This document shows, piece by piece, positions 1-7,878 of a DNA stretch of 64,000 nt (the stretch's first letter is position 1; each line of letters starts with the position of its first letter). The position numbers and the translations under genes were made by a program. The stretch is from Bacillus swezeyi (lineage in GTDB: Bacteria; Bacillota; Bacilli; Bacillales; Bacillaceae): positions 1-64,000 of the forward strand of contig NZ_MRBK01000013.1 in assembly GCF_001969815.1 (NCBI RefSeq), given 5' to 3'. Below the pieces are notes generated by a model. That model had not been told where the DNA came from. It saw nothing but the letters and a program-made list of their open reading frames with translations, and searched no databases.

Positions 1-18
1 GATCGAGGACTTAACCTA
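1..18 (+). rRNA. 23S rRNA, 3' end (partial)
   Basis: The first bases match the conserved 3' terminus of Bacillus 23S rRNA (GATCGAGGACTTAACC). The rest of the gene lies outside the window. A 5S gene follows about 110 bases downstream, as in a normal rrn operon. Confidence 0.85.
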
Positions 19-129
19 AACTTTTGTGAATCGTCTTATCCGTTATCTAGTTTTGAAAGAATAATTTTTTTCGAAAATGCACTTGCATTTTCTCGAATAC
101 ATAGTATAATGATCTTTGTCACTAAATTG

Positions 130-246
<117 letters not shown>

Positions 247-254
247 GACTTCAT

Positions 255-329
255 TCCGCAGTAGCTCAGTGGTAGAGCTATCGGCTGTTAACCGATCGGT
301 CGCAGGTTCGAATCCTGCCTGCGGAGCCA
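255..329 (+). tRNA. tRNA-Asn (GTT)
   Basis: Cloverleaf with anticodon GTT, T-loop GGTTCGAATCC and encoded CCA. First tRNA of a 16-gene cluster in the order of B. subtilis trnD. Confidence 0.96.
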
Positions 330-335
330 TTTATT

Positions 336-427
336 GGAGAGCTGTCCGAGTGGTCGAAGGAGCACGATTGGAAATCGTGTAGGCGGTCAACCCCGTCTCA
401 AGGGTTCGAATCCCTTGCTCTCCGCCA
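336..427 (+). tRNA. tRNA-Ser (GGA)
   Basis: Class II tRNA with a long variable arm, anticodon GGA, encoded CCA. Confidence 0.96.
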
Positions 428-442
428 CTTTCAAATACATCT

Positions 443-517
443 GGCCCGTTGGTCAAGTGGTTAAGACACCGCCCTTTCACGGCGGTAACACGGGTTCGAA
501 TCCCGTACGGGTCACCA
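443..517 (+). tRNA. tRNA-Glu (TTC)
   Basis: Cloverleaf with anticodon TTC and encoded CCA. It is followed by an unusually long spacer before the next tRNA. Confidence 0.96.
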
Positions 518-632
518 TTTTTTAGGACAGCATGTTAAAAAGCGTAAGGTGCATACCGGGGCTTTTTAATGGAAGGCATGCTAAAGGCGCAACGTCCTGT
601 TGCAACACATGCACTTGTACGTCCTGTACTGC
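518..632 (+). other. 115-nt spacer inside the tRNA cluster
   Basis: Other gaps in this cluster are mostly under 60 nt. This spacer contains an inverted repeat TTAAAAAGC/GCTTTTTAA, a small GCAAC/GTTGC hairpin and the 9-mer ACGTCCTGT twice. No gene or tRNA is seen in it. It may be a processing region or the scar of a lost tRNA. Confidence 0.5.
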
Positions 633-708
633 GGAGGATTAGCTCAGCTGGGAGAGCATCTGCCTTACAAGCAGAGGGTCGGCGGTTCGATCCCGTCATC
701 CTCCACCA
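633..708 (+). tRNA. tRNA-Val (TAC)
   Basis: Cloverleaf with anticodon TAC and encoded CCA. Confidence 0.96.
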
Positions 709-729
709 TATCTATGAAAATAACATTAT

Positions 730-807
<78 letters not shown>

Positions 808-845
808 AACAATTCATGAGAAGTACCCGAAGGGTGCAGCTAAAT

Positions 846-922
846 GGTCCGGTAGTTCAGTTGGTTAGAATGCCTGCCTGTCACGCAGGAGGTCGCGGGT
901 TCGAGTCCCGTCCGGACCGCCA
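846..922 (+). tRNA. tRNA-Asp (GTC)
   Basis: Cloverleaf with anticodon GTC and encoded CCA. Confidence 0.96.
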
Positions 923-939
923 TTAAAATTTAAATACTT

Positions 940-1012
<73 letters not shown>

Positions 1013-1018
1013 CCTTTT

Positions 1019-1091
<73 letters not shown>

Positions 1092-1099
1092 CTGTTTTC

Positions 1100-1184
1100 G
1101 GAGGGGTAGCGAAGTGGCTAAACGCGGCGGACTGTAAATCCGCTCCCTCAGGGTTCGGCGGTTCGAATCCGTCCCCCTCCACCA
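1100..1184 (+). tRNA. tRNA-Tyr (GTA)
   Basis: Class II tRNA with a long variable arm, anticodon GTA, encoded CCA. Confidence 0.96.
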
Positions 1185-1191
1185 TTATTTT

Positions 1192-1265
1192 AGGGGCATA
1201 GTTTAACGGTAGAACAGAGGTCTCCAAAACCTCCGGTGTGGGTTCGATTCCTACTGCCCCTGCCA
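1192..1265 (+). tRNA. tRNA-Trp (CCA)
   Basis: Cloverleaf with anticodon CCA (loop CTCCAAA), discriminator G and encoded CCA. Confidence 0.96.
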
Positions 1266-1285
1266 ATTTGCAATTCAGAATGTAT

Positions 1286-1360
1286 GGCGGTTGTGGCGAA
1301 GTGGTTAACGCACCAGATTGTGGCTCTGGCATTCGTGGGTTCGATTCCCATCAATCGCCC
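1286..1360 (+). tRNA. tRNA-His (GTG)
   Basis: Extra 5' G opposite C at the 3' end (G-1:C73), the histidine identity pair. Anticodon GTG. No encoded CCA. Confidence 0.95.
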
Positions 1361-1373
1361 TTTATAATTATAT

Positions 1374-1445
1374 TGGGCTATAGCCAAGCGGTAAGGCAAC
1401 GGACTTTGACTCCGTCATGCGCTGGTTCGAATCCAGCTAGCCCAG
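1374..1445 (+). tRNA. tRNA-Gln (TTG)
   Basis: Acceptor TGGGCTA/TAGCCCA, anticodon TTG, discriminator G. No encoded CCA. Confidence 0.95.
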
Positions 1446-1499
1446 TTTTCATCTTTTCTTATGAAGCTGCATATGATGAGATGACTTACTAATAAAAAT

Positions 1500-1574
1500 G
1501 CGGAAGTAGTTCAGTGGTAGAACACCACCTTGCCAAGGTGGGGGTCGCGGGTTCGAATCCCGTCTTCCGCTCCA
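1500..1574 (+). tRNA. tRNA-Gly (GCC)
   Basis: Cloverleaf with anticodon GCC and encoded CCA. Confidence 0.96.
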
Positions 1575-1589
1575 ATTTCTTAAAATGAT

Positions 1590-1660
<71 letters not shown>

Positions 1661-1671
1661 TATTTGCCCGT

Positions 1672-1760
1672 GCCGGGGTGGTGGAATTGGCAGACACACA
1701 GGACTTAAAATCCTGCGGTAGGTGACTACCGTGCCGGTTCAAGTCCGGCCCTCGGCACCA
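1672..1760 (+). tRNA. tRNA-Leu (TAA)
   Basis: Class II tRNA with a long variable arm, anticodon TAA, encoded CCA. Confidence 0.96.
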
Positions 1761-1772
1761 TTGCTCACACAT

Positions 1773-1854
1773 GCCGGTGTGGCGGAATTGGCAGACGCGC
1801 ACGACTCAAAATCGTGTTCCTTCGGGAGTGTCGGTTCGACCCCGACCACCGGTA
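1773..1854 (+). tRNA. tRNA-Leu (CAA), insertion target
   Basis: Class II tRNA, anticodon CAA, no encoded CCA. Last gene of the cluster. Its anticodon arm (CACGA-CTCAAAA-TCGTG) and following variable arm are partly duplicated about 12.7 kb away at 14477-14507. This tRNA is therefore the likely attachment site of the accessory block that follows. Confidence 0.95.
1799..1830 (+). repeat. Left attachment-like repeat, within tRNA-Leu
   Basis: 32-nt segment of the tRNA-Leu anticodon and variable arm. It is repeated with one missing G and one C-to-T change at 14477-14507 in the same orientation. Confidence 0.75.
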
Positions 1855-1888
1855 TCCTTAGCTCTTTTTGAGAGCCGATAAGATTTTT

Positions 1889-1940
1889 CGAAACGCTCAT
1901 AAATGTTGATATAACAACATTTATGAGCGTTTTGTATTTT
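1889..1940 (+). terminator. Terminator of the rRNA/tRNA operon
   Basis: Perfect long hairpin AACGCTCATAAATGTTG / CAACATTTATGAGCGTT around a 6-nt loop, followed by T-rich sequence. It directly follows the last tRNA. Confidence 0.85.
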
Positions 1941-1943
1941 TTT

Positions 1944-2138
1944 AGAACTGGATAGAAAACGGTATGTTTTGAAACTTTTTTGCACAAATTTTGCACAAGC
2001 ACCTCCTCAGCGGTCATTTCCTCAAAAATGTTTACAGTTTCCTTTTCATCTCTTTCACGAAGCTCTTTAATTAAGTGAGCATATGTGCTTGAAGTGGTTT
2101 CTATGTCAGCATGTCCTAACCTTGAAATGGTTGTTGTC
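1944..2138 (-). pseudogene. Tyrosine recombinase (phage/ICE integrase) C-terminal remnant
   Basis: The minus strand encodes TTISRLGHADIETTSSTYAH, then LIKELRERDEKETVNIF. This is the end of a tyrosine recombinase, with the box II LGH histidine and the nucleophilic tyrosine of STYAH. The reading frame is cut at about 2138, where an in-frame TAG and unrelated sequence begin, so the core-binding and most of the catalytic domain are gone. It points toward tRNA-Leu, the usual place for an integrase next to its attachment site. It is almost certainly non-functional. Confidence 0.85.
1976..1998 (+). repeat. Integrase 3'-end repeat, left copy
   Basis: Tract TTTTTTGCACAAATTTTGCA plus CAA. It matches 22 of 23 positions with 14310-14332 in the same orientation. 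On the minus strand both encode a V-Q-N-L-x-K-K tail of an integrase. Confidence 0.6.
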
Positions 2139-2139
2139 T

Positions 2140-2580
2140 ATAGGAAGAAAACAACAAACGTAATTGTTTGAATAAGTGAAAGGACTTACTTATAGAGGGG
2201 TTTTATATATTTGTAGATAGAAATATATAAAACCAACACTTGTACTATTTACATACAAAATCTAAATAATTATCGAGTCATAATGATTAATCTATACCTA
2301 AAGAAACCATAAAGCAAAAAAGACTATTCGGTGCTAGAACACCAAACAGTCAAAAAATAGCAGGTTCCCTTCAAGTGCTAAGGTAATAACGGGCCCTATT
2401 ACACTCTGGTGCTCAAGGGTGGGTTATTTTTGTCTCTAAAAGATATGATGCAGACTACCAAATTTGCAATACTATCATGACAGCCAACGTTTAACAATAG
2501 GCTTGTCAAGGGTCAAAGACATCGTGGAACATACGCGAAACAAGATTTTTCGGGTAGTGACAGGCACCCAATAAGAAGAT
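2140..2580. other. Gene-free stretch with REP-like motif
   Basis: No convincing gene. An imperfect hairpin-forming segment lies around 2360-2420. A motif TAGTGACAGGCACC lies near 2555-2569; its reverse complement resembles the GGTGCCTGTCAC ends of REP-type repeats that accompany IS200-like Y1 transposases in Bacillaceae. No transposase is present. Confidence 0.4.
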
Positions 2581-3942
2581 TTATGCTTTAGGCTTTACCC
2601 AACTGCCAACAGGGTTTTCAATCACAATTTCTCCGTCTTTAAATACGACATTACCTTTATTTAATGTACCAATAATTCGACAAGGGAATGTGTGATTAAT
2701 ATATAAACTTTGCTTATTTTTAGCAAAATAGTTTTCTTCCGTAACGGTATAGGTCTCGTCTAATGAAACAATCGCTAAATCAGCGTCTGCCCCTTCTGTG
2801 ATTTTCCCCTTGTGATCGGTTAGTCCGAATCTTTCTGCTGGTGAGGAAGCAGTCCATTTCGCTACTTTTTCCAATGGAATGTCGAATTTTACTGCAAGTT
2901 CAATCGTTGAAAGCAGTGAGAATTGGCCACCACTAATGCCTCCCCAGGCTTGGAATAAATTGTGAACTTTTGGATCCTTTAGATCGTAAGTACATGGTGA
3001 ATGATCGGAAGAGATCATGTCAAACTTGTCTTCAATTAAAAGGGAGATTAACTTTTGCTGTTCTTCTTCTTCGCGAAGAGGTGGTGCGCACTTTGCAATT
3101 GTGCCCAATTCTTTCAGATGTCCATGGTTAAATAATAAATAGTGCGGACAAGTTTCTACTGTAATATTCATTCCTCTTTGTTTGGCTTGCTCGATTTTTT
3201 CGATTGCTCTTGCTGAGCTTATGTGTACAAAGTGTAAGGGACACCCAGTTAGTTCTGCGTAATAAATCGCACGTTCTACAGCTTCAACCTCAGCTATAAT
3301 CGGACGTGATTCTAAATAATCGTCTGCACTTACTTTGCCTTCTCTTTCCTTTTCTTCTTTTAACCAGTTTGTAATCGCTGCACTTTCTGAATGAAGGGCT
3401 AGTACCTTGTTTAGCTTCGCGATGGTTTTCATTCCGTTTAGCAATGTCATATCATCTGCAGCTTCAAACTCTTTATTTCCAGTTGTTGAAATAAAGGCCT
3501 TAAAACCAATTACACCAGACTCAGCAAGTGGCTCCAATTCTTGCTCATTTCCAGGAACAAGTCCACCCCATAAGCTAAAGTCTACATAAGACTTTTCATT
3601 TCCGATGCTTGCCTTTTGGTCAAGTGCATCTTGATTTATCGTAGAAGGAATTCCGTTTAATGGCATATCAAAATATGTTGTACATCCTCCAGCAGCCATC
3701 ATCATTGAACCAGTATGAAATCCTTCCCAGTGCTCCCTACCTGGTTCACTAAAATGTACATGAACATCAATCATGCCCGGAAAAACATATTGATTAGCAG
3801 CGTCCCATTCACGCTCAGCTTTAGCAGTTATTCCTTTTTGAATGATTGCGATTTTCCCATCTTTAATACCGATGTCAATTTCTACTACACCAGTAGAAAG
3901 AACCACTTTCCCATTTTTAATGATAAGATCTAATTGTTCCAT
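2581..3942 (-). CDS. pucH: Allantoinase
   Basis: Hydrolyses the allantoin ring to allantoate in the cytoplasm, the first committed step of the island's pathway. The 453-aa protein has the amidohydrolase metal motif DVHVHF near residue 60, a lysine in GFKAFIS as carboxylated metal-ligand candidate, and later histidines in LHSES, FVHIS and SSDHSP. Length is normal for AllB/PucH. The start is fixed by AAGGAGAGGG just upstream. It lies last in a minus-strand series but is separated from the FAH gene by a 300-bp gap with a terminator, so it probably has its own promoter. A dihydropyrimidinase or other cyclic amidohydrolase is the alternative, made unlikely by the neighbours. Confidence 0.93.
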   Translation of the reverse strand: MEQLDLIIKNGKVVLSTGVVEIDIGIKDGKIAIIQKGITAKAEREWDAANQYVFPGMIDVHVHFSEPGREHWEGFHTGSMMMAAGGCTTYFDMPLNGIPSTINQDALDQKASIGNEKSYVDFSLWGGLVPGNEQELEPLAESGVIGFKAFISTTGNKEFEAADDMTLLNGMKTIAKLNKVLALHSESAAITNWLKEEKEREGKVSADDYLESRPIIAEVEAVERAIYYAELTGCPLHFVHISSARAIEKIEQAKQRGMNITVETCPHYLLFNHGHLKELGTIAKCAPPLREEEEQQKLISLLIEDKFDMISSDHSPCTYDLKDPKVHNLFQAWGGISGGQFSLLSTIELAVKFDIPLEKVAKWTASSPAERFGLTDHKGKITEGADADLAIVSLDETYTVTEENYFAKNKQSLYINHTFPCRIIGTLNKGNVVFKDGEIVIENPVGSWVKPKA

Positions 3943-4244
3943 GCGTCCCTCTCCTTATTGAATAGTTTCTATTTTTATATAATTTTCTATTTGTAATATA
4001 AACGTGTTATTTCTAGTTTAGCGATTACACGATGAAAATCCATTAGAAGAATTGTTAATTTTATAATTTTCATTTGTGCACAGTAACTAAAACTGATTGA
4101 AATTTCTGAACATAACAATTAATCATATTATTTGTTAAAGAAATAAGCAGATACCAATTCCAGATAGAAGAAAAAAGATAAGACTAAATCTCTTTTGATT
4201 TAGTCTTATCTTTTCTTCTATATTAAAAATTTTTCTTTCCTTCT
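3943..4244. promoter_or_regulatory. Upstream region of allantoinase
   Basis: AT-rich, no gene. It holds the terminator of the upstream minus-strand gene at 4169-4219 and should contain the allantoinase promoter. I could not find a clear -35/-10 pair or a TnrA box in it. Confidence 0.4.
4169..4219 (-). terminator. Terminator after FAH-family gene
   Basis: Very strong hairpin: AGAAAAAAGATAAGACTAAA pairs with the complementary arm across a TCTTTT loop. It could work on both strands. Confidence 0.8.
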
Positions 4245-5117
4245 CTACTTAGCTTTGAATTTAGATACTGGATTATACAATGGTTTAAAACCAGGTATTC
4301 GACACTCCACAATATCACCATCACGGATGACTGCGGAACCTGGCGTGCCAGTCATGATGATGTCCCCAGCATTCAATGTCATGATTTGCGAAAAGAACGA
4401 AACAATCCACCATGGCTGGTACATCATATTTTCCACAATATTCTGGTGGCATCCTTCTCCGTTCAATACGGTTTCGACCGAAATATCCTTCAGAACGGGA
4501 AATTCATCAGGTGTGATAAAATAAGGTCCAAAACTAAAGAAAGTATCGAAACTTTTTGCCCTTTGCATATAACGCGGATTTTTAGCATGAATATCCTTGG
4601 CAGTTACATCTAAAGAAGTGGTAAATCCAGCTACTACATCAATTGCATCTTCTTCCGCTACATCCTTGCATGTCTTTCCGATAATGATCGAAAGCTCAGC
4701 CTCTGCTGTTACTTCACTTGATTGAGGTGGCAGTTTAATAAACTCGTCCGGTCCAATCAAACTTGAATTTGGTTTCATAAAAATGACAGGCTCTTCCTGA
4801 GGTAGCTGGCCAGACAATTCTATCGCTTTTTCAACATAATTCATACCAACCCCTAAAATTTTCCCGGGACTTTTATATGGAGCAACGTATTGTATATCAT
4901 CGGGCCCTACAATTGGGAAGGACGATAATTTGTGTTCTCCCTCTGATCGATACCAACGGTTTAATTCAGATAAATGGTTTTCTTGAATAAGACCAAAGAG
5001 GTCTGTTCTCCACTCTTTTCCTTCTGTCTGATTAATGGTTTCAATCGAAACCATTTGTTCCCCATTAATGATGACGACAAATTCTTTCTCTTTTACACTC
5101 ACTGTTGCTAGCTTCAT
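4245..5117 (-). CDS. Fumarylacetoacetate hydrolase-family protein (possible ureidoglycolate lyase-type enzyme)
   Basis: 290-aa soluble protein of the FAH superfamily. The fold is recognisable from GVGMNYVEKA, the metal-binding E-x-E segment (TAEAELSIIIG), and the C-terminal NAGDIIMTGTPGS motif. Members catalyse metal-dependent C-C or C-N cleavage of keto-acids or related compounds. Known: one class of ureidoglycolate lyases in proteobacteria is FAH-like. Inference: here, beside allantoate and ureidoglycine enzymes, it may act on ureidoglycolate, oxalurate or a related product. Start supported by AGGAG. It is 48 bp downstream of the amidase and probably co-transcribed. The substrate cannot be read from sequence. 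Confidence 0.8.
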   Translation of the reverse strand: MKLATVSVKEKEFVVIINGEQMVSIETINQTEGKEWRTDLFGLIQENHLSELNRWYRSEGEHKLSSFPIVGPDDIQYVAPYKSPGKILGVGMNYVEKAIELSGQLPQEEPVIFMKPNSSLIGPDEFIKLPPQSSEVTAEAELSIIIGKTCKDVAEEDAIDVVAGFTTSLDVTAKDIHAKNPRYMQRAKSFDTFFSFGPYFITPDEFPVLKDISVETVLNGEGCHQNIVENMMYQPWWIVSFFSQIMTLNAGDIIMTGTPGSAVIRDGDIVECRIPGFKPLYNPVSKFKAK

Positions 5118-5165
5118 CTTTTAAACTCCTATCCAAACCCTTATGTTTCCTCCGTTTTTAATTGC

Positions 5166-6350
5166 TTATTTTAGACCGATCTTTTCCTTTGCCAAATCAT
5201 TTGTCCAATTCAATAGCTTCAGATCTTGATTTCGGTTTGCGATGATCGATAATCCAACTGGTAGACCTTTGACCTCTGCCAAAGGAAGCGTGATTTGAGG
5301 CAGTCCAGATAAACCAGCTATACAGGTCAGCTGCATCGTTTTTGCACGGTATTGCTCTGCTTGTTCACCATGATTATTCAATGGAGGTGCAACTCCTGGA
5401 GCTGTTGGGATTACGAGTAGACCATCATCACCTAATAGACTTGTAAGTGATTGTGTTATTTTCTTCCTTAGTTCAAATTTTAAAAGGTTTTCACTCTTCT
5501 TATATGTACTAGCCAATTCAAATCTTTCTGAAATCTCCTGCCCAAAAGTTGGATTTTCCTTCTGAATCCATTCCCCATGTTCGCTCCAAATCTCTATTGC
5601 CTGAAGAGTACGAAAGGCAGCGGTCCACTCATCTAACCCCTCTTTTGAAATTTCAACCGATTGACGTTTGTTTACTGCTTTTTCTATGGATGGAATAAAA
5701 GCTGATAATACTTCTTTCGTCTCCTGATCCAGCACTTCCCATGCTTCTTTCATGAATAAAGTTCGGGTAAAATCCCCTTCTACCTGTTGACCATCAAGTA
5801 AAATACGGCCAACTTCAAGTAATAATTCTGAATTTCGTGCCATCCATCCAACCGTATCAAAACTCTTCGCCAGTGGTATGACTCCTTCAATTGGTACCGC
5901 TCCGTGCGTAGGACGCATCCCATATAACCCACAGTAGGAGGAAGGAATACGAACAGACCCCCCTGTATCCGTGCCTAACGCAAAGTCAACTAAACCAGCT
6001 GAAACTGCAACGGCAGACCCACTGGATGATCCTCCTGGAATCCGATCCGGTGCCTTTGGGTTTACAGGCGTCCCATAATGAAAATTCTCACCGTTTAAGC
6101 TGTACATTAGTTCATCTGTATGAGCAGACCCAGTCAACTTTGCCCCATTTTTAAGAAGACGTTCAATCGTTGGCGCATGTTTGACAGCAGGACTGTGCGT
6201 TTTAAGCCAATCAGGGTTCCCTGCTGTGCTTGTATGACCTTGTATATCAAACACATCTTTTACAGCAAAGGTTAACCCGTTTAGTGGCCCTGTTCCGGCT
6301 GGCTCTCTCACCAAATCCTTCTTTACAAATGCATTCCAATTAACCTGCAT
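5166..6350 (-). CDS. Amidase-signature family hydrolase
   Basis: 394-aa amidase-signature enzyme of the short, plant AMI1-like type. The Ser-Ser-Lys triad is visible: Lys in FAVKDVFD, the glycine/serine-rich PGGSSSGSAVAVSAG, and the nucleophile region GTDTGGSVRIPSS. It would cut a carboxylic amide or ureide to acid and ammonia in the cytoplasm. Start set by GGAGGAATTTATC-ATG. It lies between the NCS2 permease (30 bp) and the FAH gene (48 bp), so it is part of the same operon. In this context an ureido or oxamic-type amide is a plausible substrate, but that is inference. Confidence 0.85.
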   Translation of the reverse strand: MQVNWNAFVKKDLVREPAGTGPLNGLTFAVKDVFDIQGHTSTAGNPDWLKTHSPAVKHAPTIERLLKNGAKLTGSAHTDELMYSLNGENFHYGTPVNPKAPDRIPGGSSSGSAVAVSAGLVDFALGTDTGGSVRIPSSYCGLYGMRPTHGAVPIEGVIPLAKSFDTVGWMARNSELLLEVGRILLDGQQVEGDFTRTLFMKEAWEVLDQETKEVLSAFIPSIEKAVNKRQSVEISKEGLDEWTAAFRTLQAIEIWSEHGEWIQKENPTFGQEISERFELASTYKKSENLLKFELRKKITQSLTSLLGDDGLLVIPTAPGVAPPLNNHGEQAEQYRAKTMQLTCIAGLSGLPQITLPLAEVKGLPVGLSIIANRNQDLKLLNWTNDLAKEKIGLK

Positions 6351-6380
6351 GATAAATTCCTCCGAATTGACATTTTTGAT

Positions 6381-7733
6381 TTATGATTTCCTAATTTTAC
6401 CCCCTTTAACGAAATCGTCCTTTTTATTTTCTTTCTTTTCAGGTGATGTTTTTGCTTGACTATTTTCTATGATTAACGAGAGAAGAATTCCTACTAAAAG
6501 TCCACTGCTTACAAGCGGGCGCAGAATTCCAGGTACCGATTCGAAATAGCTAGAAGGAAATGACATGAAACAAATTCCAACAAATAAAGGAACGGCTAGA
6601 CGATATAAATTGGCAGATGTTAGCTGAATTTGAGCAAAATATTGCAAAGATGACTGCAAAAGATGTAAATAGGTCACGAACAATACAGCACTTCCAATAC
6701 TTAAAGGAAGCTTTGCCATCATATTACTGATTGCTGGAATGACCCCCATTAGCATAAAGATTGCTCCTCCGATCATAAAAGGAAGTCTATCCGAAATTTT
6801 CGTTTGATTAAGAAAGCCAATAGATGACACATATGGTGCATATGGAACCATGCCAAATAATCCGGCTATCATTACAAATAGGCCACTTATCGTAAAAGAA
6901 AGCCGATATTGTTTCATCGATGTTTTTGTTTGATAAATGTCTTCCGTTCCTTTTAACGCTCCAAATGTATTAGAAGTATTAAGCAATCCAGCAATCACCG
7001 CAAGGATAATAAGACCTGCATCGAAGCTTGGTGCACCAAGTGGAAAGAATTCAAAGTTTATACCTCCTGTCACCTGTAGTGCATCTTCTTGATCAAATAG
7101 TAAGCTATATAGGACCCAACCACCGATAATCCCAATTAGTAGGGAATATTTACCGATAGTGGGAGAGACTTTAATACTGAAAATAATAACAAATGCTGCG
7201 ACCACACTTGATAGAAGAAATACAGGGATATCAATCTGAGGTGTTTGTGAGTTTGCCCCAAATGGAATTCCGAGCATCCCTTTAAGAAAAATCGTGTTTA
7301 ATCTTACTGCTAATAGAAGCATAAATACTGCCATCACACCATGGGTAAACCATTTTGAAATAAACTGAGAAAGACCGCTCAATCCGATGACCACGGTGAT
7401 TAATCCAGAAATCACAATTCCAACACTAAGACTTCCTCCTACTTCTAATAAAGACAGGCCCTGAGAAGGGGCTGCATAACTCACACTTAAAATGACGCCC
7501 CACCACAAACCAGACTGTCCCTCCATAATGGAGCGCTTATGACCGAATAATGCTTGTAAAATGCTGGCCAATCCAGTAAATAAAAAAGAAAATTGAATCA
7601 ATGGAATCAGTTTCTCATGAGGAAGTTGAAAAGCAACTCCTATTGTAATTGGAATGACAACTGTGTTAGTGAATAGGAAGAAAAGCCATTGAAATCCACC
7701 AAGCCAATGTTCTATTTTGAGTAATTTAGTCAT
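6381..7733 (-). CDS. NCS2-family purine/uracil-type permease
   Basis: 450-aa integral membrane protein with about 12-14 hydrophobic segments. It opens with the NCS2-like segment HWLGGFQWLFFLFTN and has the transmembrane-10 family signature region around residues 240-300. Likely a proton symporter for a purine, allantoin or another catabolic intermediate. The soluble C-terminus is Lys-rich. GGGGGTGA precedes the ATG. A hairpin in the 146-bp gap upstream suggests attenuation or partial termination between the aminotransferase and this gene. No purine riboswitch is evident in that gap. The transported compound is unknown; it differs from the NCS1 carrier at 12604. Confidence 0.85.
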   Translation of the reverse strand: MTKLLKIEHWLGGFQWLFFLFTNTVVIPITIGVAFQLPHEKLIPLIQFSFLFTGLASILQALFGHKRSIMEGQSGLWWGVILSVSYAAPSQGLSLLEVGGSLSVGIVISGLITVVIGLSGLSQFISKWFTHGVMAVFMLLLAVRLNTIFLKGMLGIPFGANSQTPQIDIPVFLLSSVVAAFVIIFSIKVSPTIGKYSLLIGIIGGWVLYSLLFDQEDALQVTGGINFEFFPLGAPSFDAGLIILAVIAGLLNTSNTFGALKGTEDIYQTKTSMKQYRLSFTISGLFVMIAGLFGMVPYAPYVSSIGFLNQTKISDRLPFMIGGAIFMLMGVIPAISNMMAKLPLSIGSAVLFVTYLHLLQSSLQYFAQIQLTSANLYRLAVPLFVGICFMSFPSSYFESVPGILRPLVSSGLLVGILLSLIIENSQAKTSPEKKENKKDDFVKGGKIRKS

Positions 7734-7799
7734 AAACTCACCCCCTAATGAAAAAGGCGGGAACCTCGCCTTCTTAATTAAATCCTTTGTTCTTCTCTT

Positions 7800-7836
7800 G
7801 CAAAAAGATTCCGGAAATTTTCCGGAATCCTTTTGC
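7800..7836 (-). terminator. Intra-operon hairpin
   Basis: Perfect arms around GATTCCGGAAA/TTTCCGGAATC flanked by GCAAAA(A) / (C)CTTTTGC. It lies between the aminotransferase stop and the permease start and may reduce read-through. Confidence 0.6.
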
Positions 7837-7878
7837 AGAAAAGTTCAATACTTTTTTTCACTTTATTTTATGGAGAAA

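Noticed and set aside
7734-7878. Purine riboswitch before the NCS2 permease
   Set aside because: The gap contains hairpins but not the conserved purine-aptamer loop sequences.
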